Of a stretch of 64,000 nucleotides of DNA, positions 9,494-21,394 are shown in pieces (position 1 is the first letter of the stretch; every line of letters begins with the position of its first letter). The position numbers were made by a program, and so were the translations under genes. The notes under the pieces were generated by a model, which worked only from the letters and a program-made list of their open reading frames with translations, was not told the DNA's origin and made no database searches. The stretch is from positions 32,314,599 through 32,378,598 of the forward strand of contig NC_087063.1 of NCBI RefSeq assembly GCF_963678635.1, in the 5' to 3' direction. This stretch comes from Symsagittifera roscoffensis. Its lineage: Eukaryota; Xenacoelomorpha; Acoela; Convolutidae.

Positions 9494-9863
9494 GGTTGCC
9501 TTGAGCTAATTAATAGGAAAGTTCGGGCAATCCGGGAACAAATAAAAGAAGACCTCGGTGAGTGTATTAGGCAAATACACACTCACTTGAGAAGAAAAGT
9601 TGTTCCCTGCTCTCGTGCGCTTGGAGCGTTCCGGGTGTGGGGGAGCTTTTTCATAGACTTTAGAAGTTTTCGATCAGAGGTTGCCTTGAGCTACTTAATA
9701 GGACAGCTCGGGCAATCGCAGGTCACCTAAAAGAAGACATCGGTGGGTGTATTAAGCAAATACACACCCACTTGAGAAGACCGTTCCTGGGCTTTGTTCT
9801 TTCGGATCGTTCCGATTGAGGGAAGTCTTTTTCTTTAAGACTAAGTTTTATTGATCTGTTTCT
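9494..9863 (+). repeat. 185-bp tandem repeat, two copies, with paired hairpins
   Basis: Copy 1 is about 9494-9678 and copy 2 about 9679-9863. Each has a TTGCC..GAGCT / AG(T/C)TC..GGCAA hairpin (9496-9530 and 9681-9715) and a second hairpin (9558-9586 and 9743-9771). The second stem is GTGAGTGT/ACACTCAC in copy 1 and GTGGGTGT/ACACCCAC in copy 2, a compensatory pair change. Confidence 0.8.
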
Positions 9864-10263
9864 GAGTCATAACTGCTTTTATCAAAGATTGTTTAATTTT
9901 AACAAAGCGGTGACTTGATAAATTGTGTGGCGATAAATTAATACTGACAAAAGGTCGCTGTCACCTGTAGGATATTCTTATCTGATTATCTATTGTGTTT
10001 GGTGTGTTGATTATATCTTGTGAAAATTCTGTGATACTGTTATAATATACGACAGGGTTGAGCTAGCATTATATCAATACTGAGTAAGCCCTGTGTGTGT
10101 GTGTAACTCTAACGGAGTCACTAATATTGTCATTGAGAAATCTAAGAGACACTCTTGATACTTACGAGATCGAGGAGGCAGCGTTAAGTAATTTAACTTG
10201 AATTTGTTTGCGGTACGTGTGCGTCGCCATTAAATCATACGAAAATTGCTTTTGTAACAAAGC

Positions 10264-12800
10264 ATGCAGCGCAGGGACTCGTTAGGATCGACTACTAAGA
10301 TCCCCAGGCTGAGTAAGGGCAGCACGCGAAAATTTAAAACTAGGCGTAGCGAGTCCTCGTTTAGCAGCGCCTCCAACGTGTTTGCCGAAAACGAATCGAC
10401 TAAAGGTCAACCTGATCTTTCAGTGAGCGAAATGAGATTGAGGAGCGAGAAAAACCTCGATGGCGATCAAAGGCGGAGCGCCGAAACCGGAACCGCGAGC
10501 GAAACGCTTGTGGACCCCTTTGACGAGGAAGAACAGACGCTCATTCGACCCGACTTTGAGCCGAGCGAGGACCTCGAGCAGGAGGAAGTCGAGAGGACGG
10601 AGGAGACCTCGGAGCGTTCCGAGGTCGAGCCGCGAGAGGAAGTCTTATTCAAGGGAATGTCCAAATCGGAGACCAAGAGTCACAGGTGGAGGGGAGAATA
10701 GTCACATTCGGCTAGTACGCACTCATCCCTGGCCAAGCAGAGCAACAATGCAATGATGTCGAGTATAAGCCCGAGTGAAGAACAACCGGGTTCGAAGGCC
10801 AAGAAGAGTTGGAAGTCACTGTACGACGAGCGCATGGCGTCACTACCAACTGTAGGTTTAACTTCCAGTTATGACTACCCGGAGACATCCCATCCGGATG
10901 TGAATTTCACACCGTGCCCAAGGAACGATAAGAACGGGAAGGCGTTATCAGCCTCGCCGACCAGGCCCATGTCAGATGGGATAACGATGGGAGCGTCATC
11001 AACCTTCGACAGATTAATGACGTCCATGAGCAAGCAAAAGGGCGGTGCGTCGTCAAGCACCAGGCTGCAGCCGCAGTTGACCTCATCTACTCTGGGACTA
11101 ACCCCGTCATTTGGGGCCACTGGCGACATAAGTGACATGATCGCTGGCGTAATGAATGGTCTGGATGAACTGAGAAGGGACATGACTATAAGAATAGATC
11201 AGGTTGATGAGAGAGCTCACAAGGGTCAAGAGAATCTGAGAGATGAACTAATGCACGTGAAGTCGCAGGCGAGGGTTGATCAAGCTCAGTTGATTCGCAA
11301 CACCGATCAATGCCTGGCGGAGAGCCTGGCACAGGCAAGCAAGGAGTCATACGAAAGAGAGGCTAGGATGACCAGGGAGATCGAACGATTGTTGAACGAT
11401 CATGATAGTACCTACTCCCACACGATGACTAGCCTGGAGAAGAGGTTAGATGCAAAGTCTGACTTAATGACGCGGAAGCTTGACGCGATCCTGAATGGGA
11501 GTAGTTGGCAGGAGCATTCCAACCCAAGGGAGCGCTCACGCCATGCGAATGTTGGAGATGGTACGAGCAGCAATGCCAGAGCCCAGCAAGGCTCGAGAAC
11601 GAACTACGAACCTAGAAACAAGGAGCGGCCAAGGGCAGCCCCGCAGAGGCCTGGCTGGACGAATCCAGTCCCGCCGGAGGTAGATGCCACCCCGGAGACA
11701 AGGTTGCCAACTGTGCCACAAGTCAGTTCAGTACCGGATCTGACTACGGTCTCACAGGACACAACGATGTATGCCTCGATGTTTGAGCCTCTGAACAGAT
11801 CTCTCGAAACATTCATCACCAAGCTCTCGAAGTCAACCGAGAGAGGAGAGAGGTCAAGAAGGACACTGAAAAAGCCGAAGTCATATAAAGACGAGTCAGA
11901 CGGCTGCATTGATACTTGGATAGAGGTGATGAAGTTACACTTTGAGGAAGAGAATCTCTCCAAGAAACAAGAGTGCAGCGCGCTGACGAGCAACCTGGAG
12001 GGTACTGCATTAAGTTGTGTAATGGCGAAAAGAGCCAATGAGAGAGACAGCGCTCGCAAGATATTCGACATCCTGCTGAATCGTTTCGGCTCTGGAGTAC
12101 AAGGGCACCAGGCTATGGTGAGGTTCGAGAAGAGGCGTCAAAGAGATGAAGAATCCATAGATAAATTCTTGGACGACCTTGAATTGCTTAGGAGGAGAAG
12201 CAACCCGGATGAGAGAATATCCGAGCGAAACTTGGCAATTGCTTCGAAGTTCATGGATGGAGTAAGGAGTGAGGAGTTGAAGACGATGTTGGCCACTCAC
12301 TTCACCCTGTCGCTTGACCAGGTACCACGCCTGACGACTTGCGTATGAAGTCACGTGAGTATTTACTCATAAAACCGAGGGCGCAAAACCGTTACAGCAA
12401 TTATGGCAACTATAGCGGGACAAACACTGGTGCGAATTCCAGTTGGTACAAACCTCGCGATGACATGGATAAGAGGAGGTCGTGTGCGAATTGTGGTTCG
12501 ATGAACCATCACGTTTCCGCGTGTTCTGCATACAAACAGAACATGAAGGCCATAGGCTACTTTCTCGAGGACGCCGACGCCACCGACGAGGATCATAAAG
12601 AGTACGTCAGAGGGCTCATCATGAAATATGGTACGAGGTGTTTCTTCTGTAATTTGGAGGGACACTTCAAGTCGGATTGTACTCAATTTTGGGATGCAGT
12701 AGCGGACGCGAAACATCCCCGCCACGAAGAGGCGCTTTCGGGTGTCAAGGCCAGTCGAGCACGTCTGATGAACGAGGCTGAATCTCGGAGAAAGGAGACG
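10264..12800 (+). pseudogene. gag: GEa-1 gag region (fossil)
   Basis: A long charged N-terminus (Ser/Glu/Arg-rich) is followed by a coiled-coil-like region (about 11150-11500). A capsid-like helical domain of retrotransposon gag type follows (about 11870-12330; ends with FMDGVRSEELKTML). Two zinc knuckles come next, CANCGSMNHHVSAC (about 12484-12530) and CFFCNLEGHFKSDC (about 12640-12680). Gag would form the particle and bind RNA through the knuckles. GEa-2 has the same order. The region is broken; the ATG at 10264 is the first after the leader and is conserved in sense with GEa-2. Confidence 0.8.
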
Positions 12801-13439
12801 ACACCGAGCACCTTCACGACCAAAAAGGTTAGGACATGGCCTGACGAGGTGGTAGCCTCGAACCTCGAAGCAGAGTCGTCTAGCCCACTCAAGGTGGATT
12901 ACGGCCTGGCGGCAAGGACAGCGCTGCAGAATGTCAAACAGGACCTAGCCACGAAAGAAGTGGAGCAATGGGTAAGGTCGGAGCTGGAGAGCACAGATCT
13001 TCGGGAAAGTTTTAATGTCCTGGGTAAAACGACAAAAGCAGAAGACAAAGAGGAACCCAAGAAACAGGGACTAAAACTGAACGTTATATCTGGTAAGACT
13101 TTCGGCATTACGAAGGCGGGGACCAAAATAATGTCCATCATCTCAGTCGCAGGGCACCAGGTGGTCAAGAACTTGAGTGAACCATCCGAGATTACACTAG
13201 TCCACCTGGACATCTATGCCGACTACCTGAAGGAAAAGGATCGCAAACTGGACTCCAGGGCAGTGCGAGCGCTGCTCACAACGGGAGGTCCGAGACTGAT
13301 GAAAGTGGACGGACATTATATCGATGTCCATGGCCCTTACCCGATCCTGATGAATGTGGATGGCATCAATATCTACACGAAAGCTCACATAACTGATGCG
13401 AACGATCTGATTGGCCGGATATACAATGGTCAAGAGGAG

Positions 13440-13850
13440 CTGAAGGTTAGACGAATCGGACACAACGCGATGCTCGAACAAGATGCGGTGCATATTGGTT
13501 GTGAGGCCGATCTGTCCGCACACGTTCTGGACGTGCAAGGCAGACAACTTTCAGTAAAGGGACTGCTAGACACGGGAGCAGTGGTTAGTGTCATGCCAGT
13601 CAAAACTTGGACTGACATGGGTTTCGAAAGGTCGGATCTCATAACGACAAACATCAGGTTGGAAGCTGCCAATCAGGGAGCGATCTATGTCACCGGACGA
13701 ACCCCGATCATTTCACTGCAGCTCGGAGGAAGACATCTTTGGATGAGCTTCCTAGTAGTAGAGAATTTGGACGAATCCGACCAGTTCATCTTAGGAAGGG
13801 ATTTCGTTCGCAACTTTGACGTCACGATCGATCTCAATGACGGATTGATT
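13440..13850 (+). pseudogene. GEa-1 aspartic protease region (fossil)
   Basis: Retropepsin-like segment with LLDTGAVVSVMPV (catalytic DTG-A, about 13563) and, downstream, FILGRDFVRNFDVTID (about 13787-13832), the ILG motif of retroviral-type proteases. It would cut the Gag-Pol precursor. It lies between the zinc knuckles and RT, as usual. Confidence 0.85.
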
Positions 13851-14529
13851 AGGATCAAGGATCCTGAGAGAAAGTATGAAAAAAGACCCCTTAATAAGAT
13901 CTTAATCAATCAGGCCAAGGTGCCGATTTTTCTGGATCGAAAAGTTAGATTAAAACCAAACCAAGCCGTAGTAGCGACGTTTAGGATGAGGAACCTGAAT
14001 GATCTCAGCAATGACAGACAGGTGTGTCTGGTACCAAATCCAAACAGTAAAAGCTCGGCTATTTTAGGAAGAAGCTTCTCACTCACTCAGAGCGGACTGT
14101 GTGTGAGTGTGTTATTGAACACAGAAGCAACAACAGTGACAATACAGAGGGGAAAGAAACTTGGCTACGCTTTGCCTCTGAACACAGACTTTCAGAGTGT
14201 GGAGAACTTGAAAAAGTTTGATGTAACTAAATGTCCATTGCATGCGAACCAAGAATGTATAATGAAAAGAGTGAATGAATTGAAATCTTCTAGGAAATTG
14301 TTTTCAATGAAGTCGGAAACAGATGATGGGCTGTCTAGTTGTTCCAACTTCCCTGAGAGACCGACGGAGGCAGAGTTAGCAGTGAATAAACCTGTCCTAC
14401 CTGAAATAGAACATCTGAAGGGTAAAATATCAGACAAGGAACTAGATTCGCTCAGGGCGGTGCTAAATCGGAATGCAGACGTTTTTTCGAAACATAAGGC
14501 TGACATAGGTTGTTGCAATTTTGTAGAGC

Positions 14530-15450
14530 ACGAGATTGAGATAGAAGAGGGCTCGGTACCTCATAGGGAAGGGGCGAGAAGAATGACCCCAAACAAGTCA
14601 GAAGCGTGTAGGAAGGAAATCGAGATGTTAATGGAGTACGACATGATCGAGCCGTCGAAGTCCCCATGGGCTTGTGGCGTGGTCATGGCGAAAAAGAAAG
14701 GGGGACAACTCAGATTTTGTTGTGATTTCCGTTATCTGAACGCAGTGACTATAAAGGACGGATACCCGATTCCCCGCATCGATGAGAGCCTATCCAAGCT
14801 GGGAGACGCGAAGTTCTTCACGACGTTGGATTTGGGCTCTGCATTCTGGCAAGTGCCACTCAGAAAGCAAGATCGAGAGAAAACAGGCTTTGCGTGTGAG
14901 CTGGGACTGTTCCAGTGGAAGAGGATGCCATTCGGATTGTGCAACGCGACGGCCACATTCCAGCGACTGATGGCCCAGGCACTCACGAGCGTCACTAAGA
15001 AATACGGGAATCTCATCATGTGTTATGTCGATGATGTCGTGATTGCAACACCAACCTTAGAAGACCACATAGAGAGGTTGGAGGAGGTGTTGTCTTGCAT
15101 GAAGCAGGCGGGTCTGAAATGCAAACCCTCCAAGTGTGAAATCCTCAGGGATTCCATAAAGTATCTGGGCCGCCTGGTTGACAAACATGGAGTGAGACCA
15201 GATCCCGAAGCGGTTGAAGCGGTGCTGACCTGGAAGGCACTTAAAACAGATACACATTTGATGAGTTTTCTGGGATTCGCAAATTATTATCGAGAGTTCA
15301 TCAAGGGGTATGCTGACAAAATATACCCCATGCAGAGGTTGATGAGAAACAAGGGCAAAAAGTTCACCTGGACTGATGAGGCACAAGTTTCATTTGAAAA
15401 CATCAAACGTGAACTTTGCGAGGCACCGGTCCTCGGCATGCCAACAGAGA
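14530..15450 (+). pseudogene. pol: GEa-1 reverse transcriptase region (fossil)
   Basis: Gypsy-type RT: LRFCCDFRYLNAVTIKD, FFTTLDLGSAFWQVPL (first catalytic Asp), FQWKRMPFGLCNATATFQRL, and MCYVDDVVIAT with YVDD at about 15022. After these come the thumb/connection motifs KYLGRLVDKHGV and FLGFANYYREFIKGYA. Synthesises cDNA from the element RNA. Codon use and base composition are GC-richer than in the neighbouring LINE-T1. Confidence 0.92.
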
Positions 15451-15454
15451 AGGG

Positions 15455-15850
15455 GATGTTCGTGCTGGACACGGATGCATCAGGATGCATCAGTGGTTGC
15501 GATATCGGGCATACTTCACCAGGAGCAGGAGTGGAACGGGAGAACGGTTCTTCGTCCGATAGCCTACGGGAGTAAAGTCCTGAGTGATACCGAAAAGAAG
15601 TACGGCGCACCAAAAGCGGAGATGTTTGCGGTGATCACTTTCGTGGAAAAATACAGGGCCTACTTGGGGAGTGCTCCCTTCAAGTTACGTGTGGATAACC
15701 GTGCCCTTGCCTGGCTGAAAACCTATTCGATGGACCAAAGCTATGTTGGTCGTTGGATCGTGCGCCTGGATGGATACCACATGATCATAGAGCACCGTAC
15801 TCGTGACAAACACCAGAACGCAGATAGCCTCAGTAAAATGACGGAATTTT
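15455..15850 (+). pseudogene. pol: GEa-1 RNase H region (fossil)
   Basis: RNase H of Ty3/gypsy type, with acidic residues in FVLDTDAS, AEMFAVITFV, LRVDNRALAWL and QNADSLSK in the expected order. Removes the RNA strand after cDNA synthesis. It is followed by an acidic, Ser-rich linker of several hundred codons before integrase. Confidence 0.85.
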
Positions 15851-16499
15851 ATGAGCGCCTCGAGGAAAGACAGGCAAACCAATCAGAGATCAAAGACGGG
15901 TTTTCCTTTCTGGACAAAGAAACCTACGACAAGCTGCCACTTACTAGGTGGTTAGACAAGTCAGGACATCCTATACCTGGACACCCTGACCTTCCAGTGG
16001 AGACGGCCGCGGAGATAAAGCTTTTAGCTAGAGGCGAGCCCGTTCCATTGGATCTGCTAGTCCGATCCAACTTGGTACAGCAAGAACTAACCAGGCTGGG
16101 TATAAACAGCATGGCTCTATTGAACAGGACGGTGAACGTGGCGCCGGACGTCATGGGAAAACTCCGTGACTTGTTGAAAGGGAAGTGGATAGGCATGATC
16201 GTGAATGGATGGAGACCATGCAGCGGTTGGCTGTCACCGAGAGAACAGAGAAGAGGCCAGTGTCCATTCGCAGCCGAGGCGTTGAACGGGATTGCAGGTC
16301 GATTGTCAACCAGCTGGTGAGCTCGATGCCGAAGGAGGTCTTGTTGAGAACTTCGTTCACTGAATATGGAACATTGAATCAGAACCAAACTACTGAGGAA
16401 GTCAGGATCAGGTCGAAATCTAGCTTCACGAGGAGAGTGCACTTCACGGATGCAAAAGAGGAATACGAGCCGAGCCCAGATTGTTCGTCCGTGGACGAG

Positions 16500-16690
16500 G
16501 CAATGTCCGGGGAGTCTGATACCTTCGAGCCAGTCAAGGACGACTCGTCTGAGGAGTCGGACACCTTTGAGCCCGTGCAGGACGACTTGTCCGGGGAGAG
16601 GTTGACTAGACCACCTAGGGGCAGAATTTTGCCCGGGAGTCGGGTTCAAAGCGACCGATGGACAGAGTTTTGTCCGGGGAGTCGAGAAAC
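16500..16690 (+). repeat. Short coding repeat with TGTCCGGGGAG boxes in the RNase H-integrase linker
   Basis: A ~42-bp unit repeated about twice (ESDTFEPV(K/Q)DD), with TGTCCGGGGAG at 16504, 16588 and 16671. The same 11-mer occurs at 19135 and in the polypurine tract at 29727. Confidence 0.65.
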
Positions 16691-17379
16691 ATCTCAGACA
16701 ACTTGGAGTATGATGTTGGAGAATCAGTCGACTCAAGTGTTGACTCGGGACCCCAGTCCTGGGACAACACGTCTGAAACAACTTCCAATTCCGATATATC
16801 AGAGATCGCAATCCACTCCTTATTGGTAGACTGGAAGCAGCGTGGGCTGGACCGAGAAACACATCAGGATCCAGACAGGGACAGATACACCTCAGATGAA
16901 GAGGGCACTGTGGTAGATAATGCCGCAGACGAGCTCGAGCTGATAGCAGTTTCGAAACGCCCAACCAGATTGCTGCCACATGGTACGGTCGTCCGTACCA
17001 ATCTGAAACCATCTGTGCAGGAAGCGACGCCTTTGAAAAAGATATGGTGTGTCAAGTTGATGGACGATGCTCATGCTCCGGAGATAATGAGTGGGCAAAT
17101 GAACGTGGTGAAGACGTATTTGAAAGCCAGGTACAGGCTGTCGGATCTCCTAAGGGCTCAACGAAATGATAGAATGACGAGCAGTCTGAAGAGATGGATC
17201 GAGAATGGAGCACCTGACAAGGGAGATTTGGAAGAAGACAGCTACAAAATCTTGAAGCAATTCTACCTGAAGCGAAACGACTTGTTGTACCTGAACAAGG
17301 ACGGAATCGTAGCCTGCAAACGGAAAGAGGAGGACAAGGTCCTCTATAAATACAATTCAATAGTGTTAACACAGTTGTA

Positions 17380-18430
17380 CCAGACAGAATTGCTCTTTCG
17401 CTCACATGATCAGATGGGCCATCAAGGCGTGGACAAAGTGTATAACAGGATACAGAAACGATTCGAATGGCCGGGATTGAAGAAGGCTTGTGAGAAGTGG
17501 ATCGCAGCATGCCTGTCATGTCAGCAGGCGAAGGATCCCAGGAAGCTGAGGTTCCCCCTACAGTCAATAGAGTCGTCAGGTTTCAACGAAGTGGTGCAAA
17601 TTGATCATCAGAAACTCTGTATGACAGAAACGGGCTATAATCAGGTGCTGGTAATGATCGACCATTTTACGAAGTATGCGGAGGCAGCACCCTGCATGAC
17701 AGCATCGGCGGAAGAAACATGCGATCATTTGATAAATGTGTGGATAGCGAGGCATGGCTGCCCCATCACGTTCCAATCGGACAATGGCAAAGCATTCGTG
17801 GGCGATCTCACGAAGGAGTTGATGAAAAGGTCGCAGGTAGCGCAGGCCCACTCGACCACTTATCACCCGCAAACGAATGGCCTAGCCGAGAGGCAAAATC
17901 GCACACTGGTATCCATGCTGAGAGTCTATTGCTCGCGTTACATGGATGACTGGGACAAGCACTTGCCGCAAGTGATGGGTGCTTACAACAGCACGGAGCA
18001 TTCCACCACGCGAATAAGTCCGCACATGATGTTAACGGGTCATGAAAAAGCGCTCTCGTTGACGTTTTTCTACCCTGAATATGAGGGGAAGAGGACAGCA
18101 CCGCAAACGTACGTGCGGGATGTTATTAGAAGACAGCAGGACCTCAATGACTTATGCAGGAGGAATACGCAACAGGCGCAGATTAGACAAAAAAGGAGGT
18201 TTGACAAAAGGACAGCTGATGCGAAGGCCTACTCAGTTGGCGACTACGTCTGGGTGTTCCAGGAAGTGGTTCCACCAAAAGGAACCAAGAAATTATTAAG
18301 GAAATGGCGTGGTCCATTTCAGATAACAGAGGTGCACCAAGGAGGTCGTTTTTATCGATTGAGCACTGGAAGAGCAGCTCATTACGAGAATATCAAACCA
18401 CACAATGCCTCGTCAGAGGATTGGTGCATC
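17380..18430 (+). pseudogene. pol: GEa-1 integrase region with GPY/F module (fossil)
   Basis: Zinc-binding HHCC (HDQMGH at about 17405, CLSC at about 17511-17522). The DDE core follows: VQIDHQ (Asp at about 17602), FQSDNGKAF (about 17775) and LAERQNRT (Glu at about 17886). A C-terminal KWRGPFQITEV segment (about 18300) is the GPY/F module of Ty3/gypsy integrases. No chromodomain is seen; an acidic tail of about 190 codons follows (18430-18990). Inserts the cDNA. Confidence 0.9.
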
Positions 18431-19109
18431 CCAGCGGACATGCAAGAGGGAGACTATTTGATAGTGGATCCTGCTTGTGAAGTGAATGAAAGGGGTACTC
18501 GCGACAAGAACGACGGGAATGAGGTGGTGGACGATTGCGATCTACCACTGGATCTCGAGTTGACCGAGCGAGTAGAGGTGGACGATGAAACTCTACCTTA
18601 TGCCGAAGAAGACTGGGACTGCCCGGAACAAACCGAAATTGACAAAGGAATACAGCCTGACTTTCCTCTCACTATGGAAACACGCCAAAGCAAGAGAGGA
18701 AAAAACCAGAAGAAATACAATCCGTACGGCGAGGACTTCGTTGTAGACAGGATAGTAGTAAGTGATGTCATAGACTCGCTGGTGGGACTGGACGAAGTGG
18801 CGATGCTAGAAAAAATCGACCTTGTGAACGATATGGATCAAGATTGGATCGACGATCGATCAGAACCGGAAGTGGAGTTCGAAGCAGAAGCGGAACAGAC
18901 TCATGAGCAGGAACTAACAAATTTGCGCGTGCTCGAATGGCTCCATGATCTGCCGACAGATCCAAAAGAGACGATCCTGACGATTTAGGACGTCGATAAA
19001 GACGGCGTCAAATACATCAGTCATGACAATACCGAGTCCAACTGGGTCGCCCCAGATGGTCCTCTACGTGTTCCACAATCCAACCTCGATCTCCTAGACT
19101 CTGGGCGAT

Positions 19110-19760
19110 CGACGGGGACGTCGATGGATATTTTTGTCCGGGGAGTGGGGGTAGGACTCACCCACACCGAAAATCTGATAATAAAAAAATTGAAATCGGC
19201 AAGAGAAACCGGAGAACTAGAGACAGAGGGCGAGAATGCTAAAACACCACCTTTTGGACGAATCTTTGAATCGTATTTTGATCTACCGAACCATTATTCG
19301 AACAATATCGTCATAACGGACAGCGATTTCATACTCACGGAACGCACGTGCGCCATAGCGATAACCGCGGACGTAAGCTTCAAAACAGCACTAGCGGCTG
19401 ACTTCAAAAGAGAGTATAAAAATATCGAGTTTTTGTGGAAACAGAGGCCTGGTGTGGTAGGGATGATAGCGCTTTTCACCCTGTTGCATCACAGATACCA
19501 GGGAAATATTTGTGTTTCCTGGTTACCAAGGCCACTGATAGGCAACACGTAGATCCAAAGAGCTTGGTATTGGCCTTGACTCGACTTAGGGATTTTTTGG
19601 TTGAGAGAGGAGTGATCTCTCTCTCGTTGCCAAGATACGATCCTAATAGGGGAAAGCTACATCCGAGAGAGTTGTACGCACTTGTACATGTGATATTTTC
19701 AGAGACTGACATAGAAGTTTACTTACATAAAAAATACTATCTGAGCATATGCTAAGAATT
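19110..19760 (+). pseudogene. GEa-1 macro-domain segment (fossil)
   Basis: Post-integrase segment resembling the macro domain of the OARD1/TARG1-Poa1 type. Visible motifs are AITADVSFKTALAADFKREY (adenosine-binding start; compare ISADFxMGxGIAxxFKxxF), a WKQRPG..G turn, KYLCFLVTKAT (compare YIYYLVTK), a helix LALTRLRDFLVERGV, SLSLP, and a closing IFSETDIEVYL (compare VFxDTDIxVxVY). Macro domains bind or hydrolyse ADP-ribose attached to proteins; viruses use them against host ADP-ribosylation. The same segment is in GEa-2 at 50902-51490. The assignment is by motif only, and catalytic ability cannot be judged. Confidence 0.6.
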
Positions 19761-20237
19761 GCGCTCGGCGATAAGTGGTTTTTATTAAGTTACTCGATAA
19801 GAATTAGAGTCAAGTTTTAGGTTAGGTTAGGTTTTAGGTACAGTATTAGGGATTATGTTTTTATGTGATAGTGTAGGTGTGTGATGTTTATGTGTTTATG
19901 TTATGTTATTGTTATGATGTGTCTCATGTGATGGTTATGATGTGTCATAAAAGACCTGGGGTACTCCAGGTCATCAAGGTGACAGCGCACATTCGTGCTA
20001 CTCTGACAAAGGTAAAGGTGGACGATCCACCTTGGTGCTAAATTTTTAAATCAGAATTGAAAAAAGAATTTCAATGGAGACTTTTAAAGAATTGAATGAT
20101 GTTGTATCCAAAAATGATGGTTCTAAGTCGCGACTTGTTTTTTAGATCTTGATTGATCGAAGATTGTTTATTGAATCCATTGAATCGAAACGACACAAGA
20201 AGACACTACACGACAGCAAGAATCAACACGATAAGAA
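19761..20237 (+). other. Non-coding spacer between the macro segment and the third coding region
   Basis: About 480 bp with no ORF, AT-rich, with GTTATG/TTAGG-type simple runs. It has a perfect hairpin GACCTGG-ggtact-CCAGGTC (19953-19972) and another AAGGTGGA-cga-TCCACCTT (20015-20033). The second stem is retained in GEa-2 (about 50590-50608). A spacer kept in both copies suggests a signal for expressing the downstream region, such as a splice acceptor, internal promoter or IRES; which one is unknown. Confidence 0.6.
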
Positions 20238-21394
20238 ATGGGTGACACGAACGAACTCATGGAATTCCTCTCAGCGATTCTAGGAGCGACTCTAGACGAG
20301 ATCTATCAGCGGCTGATCGATTGTGATTTCACACGAGAAGACCCGGGGTTGGCGATGTTTGTGGTCGCGCTCCTTAATGCACTAGGACGAGAGGGTCGAG
20401 GGAATCGCCCTACGGAAGTCGTGTTGATGTTGGCCTTCGGTGAGTCCGGGACCGCCGAGAGAGGCCGAGAGAGGCCGAAACCGACTGATGAGATGGAGGC
20501 GTGGAGAAATGTCTGGCCACGACCTGGCTCGTGAGCCAGGACTAGGTGAGCAGAGGGACCACCGGCTAGGTGAGATGCCCTTACCAGTCCAACCGGCGCA
20601 GCCACTCATCGGAACGAAGAGACAACGTGATGGGCCAGGCCCGTCACATTCGGTCGACTCTCCTACAGCTGCTCCTCCTTTGAAGAAAGTGAGGGTGAGT
20701 GAGATAGAGATCCAGACGTCGGAGACGATCGAGACGCTGGAAAAGAAGGAGAAAGATCAGAGCGAGCTGTGTGCCAAACTCCAGGAGTATAGAGCAATAG
20801 CTCGAGAAAGAGACGAATGGAAGAACAAATACGAAGATCTTCAGGTGGCTTATAAGGAGGATGAAATCAAACACCTGAAGGAGCTGTATATGGCGAAGGT
20901 GAGCCAAGTGTCACCGGAATTCCTGGCGAGCATGAGATCGTCGGAGGGATCCAACGACACACGCCCGGGGACAACAGCTCAGGAGCTGTGTGTATCGAGA
21001 GAGCCCGAGGCTCCTCAGCAGACACGACTGTCTGCTTCTAGTCAAAGGTTCACGATACCAGACCCTTCTGACACTTACCTCGCCCCTCAGTTCCAAGAAT
21101 CGTTCAACCAAGTGGCCCGAGCGACAATGCAGGAGATCAACCGGACCACTGGACGGACATTGGGTAGGATCGTTCCTTCCCAGCGTCGTGATCAGTCATC
21201 AAATAGCTCGGAGCGAGCACCCCACACAATAGTGCCCTCGGGGACTGCGCATGGGAGAACCTATCAAAAGTCCCGCGTGGTAGATATCAGGAAGAACCTG
21301 ATGACACGGCACCAGTTCACGCAAGTAGCTGCAGAGCATCCTCGAGCTTGCCTGAATGACATGAGCTGGAACCCCGCTACGAGCGACCAGGTGA

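Larger units (their letters stand above)
7141..10263 (+). other. GEa-1 5' leader, ~3.1 kb, non-coding and structured
   Basis: There is no gene in this long stretch; open reading frames are short and unlike the other copy. It holds five 67-bp closed-stem modules, a cluster of degenerate AACCCTCCG repeats (about 8905-9290), and two copies of a 185-bp repeat with hairpins (about 9494-9863). Leaders of gypsy elements normally carry packaging and primer signals and sometimes splice donors or an IRES. A leader this long and repetitive is unusual. The first ~2 kb is shared with GEb-1. Confidence 0.8.

Noticed and set aside
9488-9730. Open frame of 80 codons in the leader.
   Set aside because: It spans the non-coding 185-bp repeat and has no homologue or start context; chance.
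19826-19848. Three TTAGG units, the insect-type telomere repeat.
   Set aside because: Only about three units within a T/G-rich spacer of the retroelement; nothing telomeric around them.
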